Shown one piece after another: positions 14,769-22,463 of a DNA stretch of 64,000 bases. A program made the position numbers and the translations under genes. The stretch covers positions 1 to 64,000 of the forward strand of contig NZ_FNEB01000010.1 in the NCBI RefSeq assembly GCF_900100005.1. Reading direction: 5' to 3'. The notes under the pieces were generated by a model, which was not told the origin of the DNA, did not search any database, and was given only the letters and a program-made list of their open reading frames with translations. This DNA comes from Lutimaribacter saemankumensis (GTDB taxonomy: Bacteria; Pseudomonadota; Alphaproteobacteria; Rhodobacterales; Rhodobacteraceae). How positions within the stretch are numbered: the stretch's first letter is position 1; each line of letters starts with the position of its first letter.

Positions 14769-16409
14769 TTATCCAGCGCGGCGTTCGGCCACAAGGCCCT
14801 TCCAGATCGCCCAGCACATCACCAGCAGAACCAGCGTGAACGGCAACCCGGTCGAGATCACCATGGATTGCAGCGAACTCAACCCGCCTGCCGAGAGCAG
14901 CAGCACGATGGCGACCGCACCTTCGAAGATGCACCAGAACACGCGCTGCGGCACCGGGGCATCGACCTTGCCGCCGGCGGTGATCGTGTCGATCACGAGA
15001 CTGCCGGAGTCGGACGAGGTGACGAAGAACACGATCACCAGCACGATACCGATCAGCGACGTGATCTGCGTCAGCGGCAGCTGGTCCAGCATCTTGAACA
15101 GCTTCAGCTCCAACGGCGCTTCCTGTGCGGCGGTATAGCCGTCCAGGATAACCTGCTGGATCGCGACGCCACCAAAGACGCTCATCCACAGCACGCAGAC
15201 GAGGCTTGGGATAAGCAGGACGCAGATGATGAATTCGCGGACCGTGCGGCCCCGGCTGACGCGGGCGATGAACATGCCCACAAACGGTGACCAGCTGATC
15301 CACCACGCCCAGTAGAACGAGGTCCAGCCCTGGCTGAAGTTCACGTCCTCACGCCCGATGGGGTTCGACAAGGCCGGCAGGTACTGCAGGTAGGCGCCGA
15401 GATATTCGACGAACCCGGTCAGGATCGCGATTGTCGGCCCTGCCAGCAACACGAACAGCAGCAAGAGTGCCGCAAGGCCCATGTTGATCTCGGACAGAAC
15501 CTTCACACCACCGTCGAGGCCGCGCACGACCGAGATCAGCGCGATGGCCGTGATACCGGAAATCAGCACCACCTCGGTGGTCGGGCCGACAGGTATGCCG
15601 AACAGTTCGTTCAGACCGGCATTGGCCTGCGTTGCGCCGAAACCCAGCGACGTGGCCAGACCAAAGAGCGTGGCGAACACCGCAAGGATGTCGATGACAT
15701 GGCCGACCCAACCCCAGACGGCATCGCCGAAAATCGGGTAAAAGGCCGAACGGATCGTCAGCGGCAGCCCCTTGTTATAGCTGAACAAGGCAAGCGCCAG
15801 CGCCACCACCGCGTAGATCGCCCAGGGGTGCAGACCCCAATGGAAGATCGTCGCAGCAAAGGCCAGGCGCACGGCCTCCTGTTCGTTTCCGGCGGCGGCG
15901 CCCAGCGGCGCCCAGTCGGTCCGCACGCCGTTTTCGACCGCCGTGCCGCCCATGGACGAGCCAAAATGGCTCATCGGTTCGGACACGCCATAGAACATCA
16001 GCCCGATGCCCATGCCTGCAGCAAACAGCATCGCGAACCAGCCGACGTAACTGTAGTCAGGCGTCGCGTCTGCCCCGCCCAACCGCACACTGCCCACAGG
16101 CAGAACGATCAGCAGCAGGCAGAACAGAACGAAGATGTTGGCCGCGCCAAGGAAGAACCAGTCAAATCCCTTGGTAACGGCCGAAAACATCCAGCTGAAT
16201 GCCGCTCCTGCCTGTTCCGGCAGCGCCAGCGTGTAGAAAACGAAGGCGATGATGACGAGACCGGAGACCAGAAAGACCGGGTTGTGAATATCCAGCCCGA
16301 ACGGGCCGATCTGCGTTTCGATGTTGTCCTGACCGATCTCGTAATCGGTCTCGATGATATCCGCTACGCCTTCCGGCTCGGGGATACCCTGATTTGTTGT
16401 ATCACTCAT
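14769..16409 (-). CDS. BCCT family transporter (betaine/carnitine/choline/DMSP type)
   Basis: A 546-residue secondary transporter with about twelve membrane helices. The family signature is clear: GMGIGLMFYGVSEPM in helix 3 and, in helix 8, FYWAWWISWSPFVGMFIARV followed by SRGRTVREFI. BCCT proteins import quaternary ammonium or sulfonium compounds with Na+ or H+. The substrate cannot be fixed from sequence, but the nearby dmdA and acuI make DMSP or glycine betaine reasonable candidates. The protein begins with an acidic cytoplasmic tail. A universal stress protein gene lies 36 bases upstream on the same strand and a terminator lies immediately downstream, so the two form a short operon. Confidence 0.92.
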   Translation of the reverse strand: MSDTTNQGIPEPEGVADIIETDYEIGQDNIETQIGPFGLDIHNPVFLVSGLVIIAFVFYTLALPEQAGAAFSWMFSAVTKGFDWFFLGAANIFVLFCLLLIVLPVGSVRLGGADATPDYSYVGWFAMLFAAGMGIGLMFYGVSEPMSHFGSSMGGTAVENGVRTDWAPLGAAAGNEQEAVRLAFAATIFHWGLHPWAIYAVVALALALFSYNKGLPLTIRSAFYPIFGDAVWGWVGHVIDILAVFATLFGLATSLGFGATQANAGLNELFGIPVGPTTEVVLISGITAIALISVVRGLDGGVKVLSEINMGLAALLLLFVLLAGPTIAILTGFVEYLGAYLQYLPALSNPIGREDVNFSQGWTSFYWAWWISWSPFVGMFIARVSRGRTVREFIICVLLIPSLVCVLWMSVFGGVAIQQVILDGYTAAQEAPLELKLFKMLDQLPLTQITSLIGIVLVIVFFVTSSDSGSLVIDTITAGGKVDAPVPQRVFWCIFEGAVAIVLLLSAGGLSSLQSMVISTGLPFTLVLLVMCWAIWKGLVAERRAG

Positions 16410-16445
16410 GTATTGCGTTCCCTCGATGTCTGTTGTCGCGCCCGC

Positions 16446-16862
16446 TCATCCGCGGACGACCATGACGCTGACCTTGGCGTGGGCCGCGACCTTGCCGCCG
16501 TTGGACGGCCAGATGTAATCGGACAGGCCCGGTATGTGGCTGGCCATCACGACCAGATCGGCACCGGTTGTGTCGATTGCACGAAGCAGGCAATCGTCCA
16601 TGTCCGAGGTCGGGTCATGGCTCAGTTCCATGTGCCCGCTTGCCTCGATCCCGTGCGATTCCCCTTCGGCCGCGGCAAAGGCCGACAGTTTTTCATTATA
16701 TTCCGAAGGGTTATGACCAAGACTTCCAGGCGTTTCAGCGGTAACGCCGACATAGACGATCTGCGCGCTGTAAAGCCGTGCCAGATCGGCACCACATTGC
16801 AGGGCGCGTGTCTGCTTGTCCTTATGTGCCAAGTCTATCGGCACCATTATCGTTTTGAACAC
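16446..16862 (-). CDS. Universal stress protein (UspA family)
   Basis: A 138-residue cytoplasmic protein of the Usp fold. It begins FKTIMVPIDLAHKDKQTRAL and ends ADLVVMASHIPGLSDYIWPS then NGGKVAAHAKVSVMVVRG. The canonical ATP-binding G-2X-G-9X-G(S/T) motif is altered here, so nucleotide binding is unsure. The start is GTG at 16862 with GGAGGG seven bases upstream; a longer frame to 17006 reaches into untranslated sequence without a ribosome site. It is the first gene of a two-gene unit with the BCCT transporter. A Usp gene paired with a transporter is common and may tune it under osmotic or nutrient stress. Confidence 0.88.
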   Translation of the reverse strand: MFKTIMVPIDLAHKDKQTRALQCGADLARLYSAQIVYVGVTAETPGSLGHNPSEYNEKLSAFAAAEGESHGIEASGHMELSHDPTSDMDDCLLRAIDTTGADLVVMASHIPGLSDYIWPSNGGKVAAHAKVSVMVVRG

Positions 16863-17094
16863 GGGTGTTCCCTCCTTCCACGCGATTGTTTTCGGGGGTG
16901 GCCAGACCGTCGGGCCAACCGTCCCGCACGTCTTTTCTTTGTCGTGTCCCAGGGGGCGCCACGGCGGCTCCGGGGCGCGTCCTCCTGACCCAACGGTAAC
17001 GCGCAATTGACCCCAAGTGCAAATCGACGCGGCACTTCCGTAGCGGAAAGCGACATTCGATGTCGCATTCGGGAAGCGGCATACCGCAAAAGAA

Positions 17095-17118
17095 AACCGG
17101 GGCCAGACGGCCCCGGTT
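17095..17118 (-). terminator. Rho-independent terminator after acuI
   Basis: A 10-bp stem AACCGGGGCC / GGCCCCGGTT with loop AGAC lies 20 bases past the acuI stop. On the minus strand the stem runs directly into TTTTCTTTTG, a good T-tract. Confidence 0.9.
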
Positions 17119-17138
17119 GAAACGGCTCGACGATAAAA

Positions 17139-18131
17139 TCAGGCGTTCAGGTCGACCACGACGCGCCCCTTGACCTGACCTTTGAGGATGTCGCCCCCCA
17201 GCTTTGGCAGGTCCGACAGCGTCGCCGGCTGCACCATCGCCTCGAGCTTGTCCATCGGCAGGTCGCGGGCGATCCGCTCCCAGGCGCGCTGGCGGTTTGC
17301 AAAGGGCTGCATCACGCTGTCGATGCCCAGCAGGTTGACGCCACGCAGAATGAAGGGCGTGATCAGCGCGCCCTCGATCGCCGCGCCGCCGGCCAGGCCG
17401 ACCGCCGCGACGGAGGTGCCGTATTTCATCTGCTTCAGCACGCGGCCCAGCATCGCGCCGGCCACGGCATCGACGCAGCCGGCCCACAACTCGGATTCCA
17501 GCGGTTTGCGGGTTACCTCGGTCAGTTCCTCGCGGGCCACGATCTGGGTCGCGCCCAGATCGCGCAGATACGCCTCCTGTTCGGGGCGGCCGGTGACGGC
17601 GGCCACCTCGTGGCCCAGACTGGCCAGCAGCGCCACCGCGACCGAGCCGACACCACCCGCTGCGCCGGTGACCAGAACGGGGCCGTGCCCGGGCTCGAGC
17701 CCGTGATCCTCCAGCGCCATGACAGACAGCATCGACGTCAGCCCGGCAGTGCCGACCGCCATCGCCTGCCGGGTGTCCAGCCCCTTTGGCAGCGGCACCA
17801 GCCAGTCGGCCTTGACCCGTGCCTTTTGCGAATACCCGCCCCAATGCGCCTCGCCCACGCGCCAGCCGGTCAGCACGACCTTGTCGCCCGGCTTGTAGCG
17901 GTCGTCGTCCGAAGCCTCGACAGTGCCCGCGAAATCGATACCGGGAACGTGCGGATAGTTCCGCACCAGCCCGCCGCCTGGCCCGATGCACAGCCCGTCC
18001 TTGTAGTTGACCGTGGAATACTCCACGGCGACCGTCACCTCGGCATGGGGCAGATCGTCCAGCGACAGCTCCTTGACCGCGGCGTGCGTCTTGCCGTCAT
18101 CGTCCTTGTCCACAACCAGTGCGTTGAACAT
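17139..18131 (-). CDS. acuI: AcuI, NADPH-dependent acrylyl-CoA reductase
   Basis: A 330-residue zinc-independent medium-chain reductase. AcuI reduces the toxic acryloyl-CoA formed from DMSP (or from 3-hydroxypropionate) to propionyl-CoA. Visible: STVNYKDGLCIGPGGGLVRN, PHVPGIDFAGTVE and the NADPH loop VTGAAGGVGSVAVALLASLG. Length is typical. ATG at 18131 has GAAGGAG upstream. It lies 12 bases downstream of dmdA, reproducing the dmdA-acuI arrangement known from Ruegeria pomeroyi, and ends at a strong terminator. Generic quinone-oxidoreductase annotation would also fit the fold, but the neighbour argues for AcuI. Confidence 0.92.
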   Translation of the reverse strand: MFNALVVDKDDDGKTHAAVKELSLDDLPHAEVTVAVEYSTVNYKDGLCIGPGGGLVRNYPHVPGIDFAGTVEASDDDRYKPGDKVVLTGWRVGEAHWGGYSQKARVKADWLVPLPKGLDTRQAMAVGTAGLTSMLSVMALEDHGLEPGHGPVLVTGAAGGVGSVAVALLASLGHEVAAVTGRPEQEAYLRDLGATQIVAREELTEVTRKPLESELWAGCVDAVAGAMLGRVLKQMKYGTSVAAVGLAGGAAIEGALITPFILRGVNLLGIDSVMQPFANRQRAWERIARDLPMDKLEAMVQPATLSDLPKLGGDILKGQVKGRVVVDLNA

Positions 18132-18143
18132 CTTTCGCTCCTT

Positions 18144-19250
18144 CTAGTTCCAGAATACACCGTTCACGACCGCGGGCCGCACCGTCCCGTCGGGCAGCAC
18201 GACATCGAGATCGGTGCCTGCCTCCCAATGGGTGATGCGAACCATGCCGATCGCGACATTGGTTTCGAAATCCGGCGACCATGTCGCCGACGTGACCTGC
18301 CCGACCTGCAGCTGGCCATCCATCAGCGGCCAGGGACGATCGCAGGGCGGCACCGGGCCACCCTCGATCGCCACGGGACGGATCTGTTTCAGCGGCCCTT
18401 CGGATGCGACGCGCAGCAACGCGTCCCGCCCGACGCAGCCGATGGCCGTCTGGGTGTTGCAGAACCGGCCGAGCCCGCATTCGTGCGGCGTGTTCGCCCG
18501 CGTCATGTCGTTGCCATAGCTCAGCAGCCCGCTTTCGATCCGTTCGATCAGGTTGGGACAGCCGGCATGCACGTCCAGGTCGCGGCCCGCCTCCATCAGG
18601 GCGTTCCACAGCGGCATGGCGATATCGCTGCCCTCGACATAGATTTCAAAGCCACCCTGCTTGGAATAGCCAGAACGCGCCACGGCAAGCGACCGGCCCT
18701 GGAAATCGAACCAGCCGAAGCGGAAGAACCGCACATCGCGCACGGACTCGCCAAAGACGCGTGCCATCAGATCGTCGGCCAAGGGCCCCTGCACCGCCAG
18801 AGGCGAGACATCGGGCTCGTCCACCAGCACATCCAGGCGATAGCCATAGGCGATCCCCTTGACCCAGAACAGAAGGTCGCTGTCGGCAATCGAAATCCAC
18901 CAACGATCCTCGGCCAGCTTCACGGCGACCGGATCGTTCAGCATCCCCCCGGTCTCGTCGACGATCGGCACGTAATAGCACTGGCCGGGCAGCATCCCGC
19001 GCAAATCGCGCGGTGTCAGCATCTGCATCAGCCGCCCCGCGTCGGGGCCACGCAATTCGACCTGGCGTTCGCAGGCCACATCCCAGACCTGCACGGCCGT
19101 TTTCAGGTGATGGTAATCCTCTTCGATCGACCGGAATACCGTGGGCAGCAGCATGTGGTTGTAAACCGTATAGCCCTTGACCCCCGCGGCTTCGACGCCA
19201 TCGGAAAACGCTGTCCGCCGCAACCGCCGTGAAAGAGAAATGACAGCCAT
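18144..19250 (-). CDS. dmdA: DmdA, DMSP demethylase (tetrahydrofolate-dependent)
   Basis: A 368-residue GcvT-fold enzyme that moves a methyl group from DMSP to tetrahydrofolate, giving methylmercaptopropionate; it is the entry to the demethylation pathway. The N-terminus RRLRRTAFSDGVEAAGVKGY and following YNHMLLPTVF are near-diagnostic for DmdA. So are HLKTAVQVWDVACERQVEL, GGMLNDPVAVKLAEDRWW, SGYSKQGGFEIYVEGSD and the ending NGVFWN. Length matches characterised DmdA (about 365). The ATG at 19250 shares its A with the stop of the upstream DinB-fold gene (TGATG), so translation is probably coupled. An upstream extension to 19505 is only that gene's antiphase shadow. Confidence 0.95.
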   Translation of the reverse strand: MAVISLSRRLRRTAFSDGVEAAGVKGYTVYNHMLLPTVFRSIEEDYHHLKTAVQVWDVACERQVELRGPDAGRLMQMLTPRDLRGMLPGQCYYVPIVDETGGMLNDPVAVKLAEDRWWISIADSDLLFWVKGIAYGYRLDVLVDEPDVSPLAVQGPLADDLMARVFGESVRDVRFFRFGWFDFQGRSLAVARSGYSKQGGFEIYVEGSDIAMPLWNALMEAGRDLDVHAGCPNLIERIESGLLSYGNDMTRANTPHECGLGRFCNTQTAIGCVGRDALLRVASEGPLKQIRPVAIEGGPVPPCDRPWPLMDGQLQVGQVTSATWSPDFETNVAIGMVRITHWEAGTDLDVVLPDGTVRPAVVNGVFWN

Positions 19251-19756
19251 CAAGACATCTCCGGCATGAGGAACAGGTCGCTGACAGGCGCCTCCACCCC
19301 CGCTTCGGTCAGCATGGCGTGGATCTGGCCGCGGTGATGGGTCTGGTGGTTGAACATGTGCATCACGACCAGCGCCATCGGCTTTTCGACCTCGCGCCCA
19401 AGCACGCCTGAATACCAGCGATGCGGCCCCGCAAGGTCGACGGCGCGCAGTCCTTCGGCCCATAACCGGATACGCCCATCCATGCGAAACCGTTCCGCAC
19501 TCCACGCCGCCAGCGTGGGATGCATCGTGGCGCTTTCGCTCATCGGCACACCGGGCCCGGGCCCGCCGTCAAAACGCGTCATCCAGACGCCATCCCCCCA
19601 AAGTATGTGATTTGCCGTCGCAAGGATCGACCCCCAGAACGCATCGCGGTCCCGGGTCAACGCTTCGGTTCCGAGACCCTCCATCGCCTGAGTGATCTGC
19701 TGGTTCTGCCACGTATTATAAGCCGCCATCCGGCGCACATATTCCGGTGTGATCAT
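19250..19756 (-). CDS. DinB family protein
   Basis: A 168-residue four-helix-bundle protein of the DinB/YfiT metal-binding superfamily. Conserved histidines appear in ILATANHILWGDGVWMTRF and in VMHMFNHQTHHRGQIHAML, the usual three-His metal site. Such proteins are often thiol-dependent S-transferases (for example mycothiol- or bacillithiol-type), but the substrate is unknown in proteobacteria. The ATG at 19756 follows AGGAGG. It overlaps dmdA by one base, making it the first gene of a DinB-dmdA-acuI unit. A link to methylated sulfur metabolism is suggested only by position. Confidence 0.87.
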   Translation of the reverse strand: MITPEYVRRMAAYNTWQNQQITQAMEGLGTEALTRDRDAFWGSILATANHILWGDGVWMTRFDGGPGPGVPMSESATMHPTLAAWSAERFRMDGRIRLWAEGLRAVDLAGPHRWYSGVLGREVEKPMALVVMHMFNHQTHHRGQIHAMLTEAGVEAPVSDLFLMPEMS

Positions 19757-19851
19757 GCCCCCTCCTGATCCCATGGCGCCAGACCGCGCCCCGCCGCGGC
19801 GTCATGGCGCGCGCCAGTGTCGAAGCCTTGGGAACAAAGATCAATCCCCCC

Positions 19852-19880
19852 TTTTCAAGTTCCCGGCCGATCCCTATATT
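19852..19880 (+). promoter_or_regulatory. Probable ssrA promoter
   Basis: A -10-like TATATT at 19875-19880 lies 17 bases after a -35-like TTTTCA (19852-19857). It would start transcription near 19887, just before the tmRNA acceptor piece. It is matched only loosely to sigma-70-type consensus. Confidence 0.45.
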
Positions 19881-19886
19881 CAAGCT

Positions 19887-20195
19887 GTCCTTCGGGACTA
19901 TGGACATAAACGCGCTCGTAATAAGCGGATCGGACCCGGGGGCGGTACCCGGCGGCTCCACCAAATACCCGGTCGTTGGCGGGTCTTGGGGCCGAAACAG
20001 GATCGACGAACGTCTAAAGGGGTTAGCTTTGTCCCGGTGAGATACCACCGTTATCGGTTCACTAAGCATAATTGCCAACGACAATCGTGCTCCGGTTGCA
20101 GTTGCTGCGTAAGCAGTAACAAGACCGAAATCTAAGCCCTTGCGCCTAGCAGCGTAAGGCGGGGTTCGCAGGCACCTGGCAACAGAAGCCTGCAC
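19887..20195 (+). ncRNA. ssrA: Two-piece (circularly permuted) tmRNA
   Basis: The RNA rescues stalled ribosomes by trans-translation. The acceptor half comes first and ends GGCGGCTCCACCA at 19963. A 24-base intervening loop (19964-19987) is followed by the 5' half starting GGGGCCGAAACAGGATCGACG at 19988. GGGGCCG pairs with CGGCTCC as the acceptor stem. The tag frame runs 20074-20112 and encodes ANDNRAPVAVAA then TAA, matching known alphaproteobacterial tags. The permuted order is normal for alphaproteobacteria. Outer ends (about 19887 and 20195) are estimates. A hairpin gcaggc/gcctgc (20168-20193) with a T/C-rich tail may form the 3' end. Confidence 0.95.
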
Positions 20196-20227
20196 TTTCT
20201 TCCCTTCCCCGCTTTTCTTAAAGAATT

Positions 20228-20246
20228 CCGCACGACCCTCGTGCGG
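20228..20246. other. Perfect hairpin between ssrA and dctM
   Basis: CCGCACGA and TCGTGCGG form an 8-bp perfect stem with loop CCC. It has no T-run on the plus strand and a short AATTCTTT on the minus side. It may be a back-up terminator or processing signal for the convergent ssrA and dctM transcripts. Confidence 0.5.
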
Positions 20247-20260
20247 AGCGATCGCGCATG

Positions 20261-20288
20261 AAAAAGGGCCGCTCCAACGGAACGACCC
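20261..20288 (-). terminator. Rho-independent terminator after dctM
   Basis: On the minus strand GGGTCGTTCC pairs with GGAGCGGCCC (two G-U pairs, loop of five) and is followed by TTTTTC. It lies about 20 bases past the dctM stop and closes the TRAP operon. Confidence 0.85.
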
Positions 20289-20309
20289 TCCGTCTTTTTC
20301 GGGCAAACC

Positions 20310-21686
20310 CTACTTGGTGATGATTTCGGGGCCCATGAAGGTTGTCGGCAACCATGTCGACAAGATCGGTATGTAGGTCACCATGATCAGGAACACGAAC
20401 AGCACGGCCAGGAACGGCAGCGCCGCGCGCACGACCCGCATCATCGGCATACCCGCCACACCCGACGTCACGAACAGGTTCAGACCGACCGGAGGCGTGA
20501 TCATCCCGATTTCCATGTTCACCACCATGATGATGCCCAGATGGATCGGGTCGATGCCCAACTCGATCGCGATCGGAAAGACCAGCGGAGCCACGATCAC
20601 GATCAGGCCCGACGGCTCCATGAACTGACCGCCGATCAGCAGGATGACGTTGACGATGATCAGGAACATCACCGGTCCGAAACCTGCATCCAGCATCGCC
20701 GCAGCAATGGATTGCGGGATCTGCTCGTCCGTCAGCACGTGCTTGAGGATCAGCGCGTTGGCGATGATGAACATCAGCGTGATGGTCAGCTTGCCCGCCT
20801 CGAACAGCGTGTCGCGCGTGTCCCGGTGAAAGAATGCCGTCACCAGCGCGATGGGTTTCTGCATCAGGCTGAGGTTACGTTCGCCCTCGGGGCGCGACAG
20901 CGGCCCCATGTCGCGATAGACGAAGGTCGCGATGAAGAAGGCATAGATCGCCGCAACGGCCGCGGCCTCGGTCGGGGTAAAGATCCCGCCATAGATGCCG
21001 CCCAGGATGATGACGATCAGGAACAGGCCCCAACCCGCCTCGGCCCCGGATTCGAACACCTCGCTCCAGCCGCGCCATTCGCCCTTGGGCAGGTCGCGCA
21101 TCTTGGCGATGATGTAGATCGTCAGCATCAGCATGGTGCCGGCCATCAGCCCCGGAATCACACCGGCCAGGAACATTCGGCCCACCGACACGTCCGTGGC
21201 GCTGGCATAGACCACCATCACGATGGACGGCGGGATCAGGATGCCCAGCGTGCCTGCGTTGGCGATGACGCCTGCGGCGAAATCCTTGGAGTACCCGACC
21301 TGCCGCATGCCCGCAATCACGATCGACCCGATCGCGACCACCGTCGCCGGGGACGACCCCGACAGCGCGGCGAACAACATGCAGGCAAAGACGCCCGCGA
21401 TGGCAAGCCCGCCGGGAAAATGGCCCACGATGGCAATCGAAAAGCGGATGATCCGCCGCGCCACCCCGCCCGTCGACATGAAGGACGACGCCAGGATGAA
21501 GAACGGAATGGCCAGCAGCGTGTAATGCCCCGCCATGGCCTGGAAAAAGCTTTGCGCAATCGAGGCCAGCGAGGTGTCGCTGAGCACCAGAAGGAAGATG
21601 GTCGAGGAAAAGCCCAGCGCAACGGCGATCGGCACGCCGATCAGCATCAGGCCCACGACCATGGCAAAGAGAATGGCGACTTCCAT
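20310..21686 (-). CDS. dctM: TRAP transporter large permease (DctM)
   Basis: A 458-residue inner-membrane protein with about twelve to thirteen helices. It is the Na+-coupled translocation subunit of a tripartite ATP-independent periplasmic transporter. Signatures include VGLMLIGVPIAVALGFSS near the start, GGVARRIIRFSIAIVGHFPG, ANAGTLGILIPPSIVMVVYA and FTPTEAAAVAAIYAFFIA. It is slightly longer than the usual 420-440. It lies three bases after dctQ and ends at a strong terminator. Substrate is set by DctP; C4-dicarboxylates are the best guess. Confidence 0.93.
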   Translation of the reverse strand: MEVAILFAMVVGLMLIGVPIAVALGFSSTIFLLVLSDTSLASIAQSFFQAMAGHYTLLAIPFFILASSFMSTGGVARRIIRFSIAIVGHFPGGLAIAGVFACMLFAALSGSSPATVVAIGSIVIAGMRQVGYSKDFAAGVIANAGTLGILIPPSIVMVVYASATDVSVGRMFLAGVIPGLMAGTMLMLTIYIIAKMRDLPKGEWRGWSEVFESGAEAGWGLFLIVIILGGIYGGIFTPTEAAAVAAIYAFFIATFVYRDMGPLSRPEGERNLSLMQKPIALVTAFFHRDTRDTLFEAGKLTITLMFIIANALILKHVLTDEQIPQSIAAAMLDAGFGPVMFLIIVNVILLIGGQFMEPSGLIVIVAPLVFPIAIELGIDPIHLGIIMVVNMEIGMITPPVGLNLFVTSGVAGMPMMRVVRAALPFLAVLFVFLIMVTYIPILSTWLPTTFMGPEIITK

Positions 21687-21689
21687 GGA

Positions 21690-22379
21690 TCAATCCCCCC
21701 GGTTCATGTGGGCCACGTCTTCGACCGCGTCTTCGGCCTCGTGGCTGACGATCAGGCTCTGGGCCTGGCCGGTCCAGATCCGCCAGGTGGCCTGCAGAAA
21801 ACGGAACAGCAGCAGCGCCATGCCGAAAGGCAGCATGAAATAAGGGATGAAGCGCGGGATCTTTTCGTAATGTTCGCCCTCGTTCATGATCGGCTCGATC
21901 CAGCGCAGCATCTCGGGCATCGGGATGTCGACGACCTCGTACCAGCCGCGATAAGACGTGCGCTTCATCTCTTCGAAACCGGTCGGGAACCAGCGCCCGG
22001 TGGTCTGTGGGAAATTGGCGAAATTGGCCCAGTAATCCCACGCACCCTTCAGCAACAGCGCGGCATAGGCCACGCAAACCGCGCCAGCGACCAATGCCAG
22101 AACCCGGCGAACGGAGGGCGAAAAGACGTTGATCAGCGCATCCACGCCAAGATTGGCGGTGACCTTCACGGCATAGCTCACACCGAACAGGACAAGCCAG
22201 GCAAACAGGAACGTCGTTGCCTCAAGCCCCCAGATAAGCCCGGTGTTGAAGCCATAGCGCAGAACGACGTTGATGAAGGTGATGATGGTCATCAGGCCAA
22301 GCAGAACGGCGATCGCTGTTTCCTCGATCTCGTTCACGGCACGGCCCAGTATCGTGTCCGGCTCGTAGCGTCCCGACAT
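21690..22379 (-). CDS. dctQ: TRAP transporter small permease (DctQ)
   Basis: A 229-residue membrane protein with the four-helix DctQ pattern (ETAIAVLLGLMTIITFINVV, LEATTFLFAWLVLFGVSYAV, RVLALVAGAVCVAYAALLLK and a C-terminal helix). A larger soluble insertion between helices three and four matches the DctQ of characterised C4-dicarboxylate systems. It partners DctM in the membrane. It is separated from dctP by 84 bases containing a strong hairpin, and is nearly contiguous with dctM. Confidence 0.9.
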   Translation of the reverse strand: MSGRYEPDTILGRAVNEIEETAIAVLLGLMTIITFINVVLRYGFNTGLIWGLEATTFLFAWLVLFGVSYAVKVTANLGVDALINVFSPSVRRVLALVAGAVCVAYAALLLKGAWDYWANFANFPQTTGRWFPTGFEEMKRTSYRGWYEVVDIPMPEMLRWIEPIMNEGEHYEKIPRFIPYFMLPFGMALLLFRFLQATWRIWTGQAQSLIVSHEAEDAVEDVAHMNRGD

Positions 22380-22415
22380 CTGGCAATCCTCCCCCGATTT
22401 TGACGGATGTAGAAA

Positions 22416-22444
22416 GGCCCGGCCCCGATCGTGGGGGCCGGGCC
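22416..22444 (-). terminator. Intra-operon hairpin between dctP and dctQ
   Basis: An 11-bp GC stem GGCCCGGCCCC / GGGGCCGGGCC with a seven-base loop is followed on the minus strand by TTTC. Placed directly after the binding-protein gene, it probably terminates part of the transcripts or protects dctP mRNA. That would give more DctP than permease. Confidence 0.75.
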
Positions 22445-22463
22445 GTCCGGCATGTGCCGGGCC

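Noticed and set aside
20541-22403. Plus-strand open frame of over 600 codons opposite dctM/dctQ
   Set aside because: The sequence is His/Asp/Arg/Gln-rich and antisense to membrane helices, as expected from complementing hydrophobic codons. It is not a gene.
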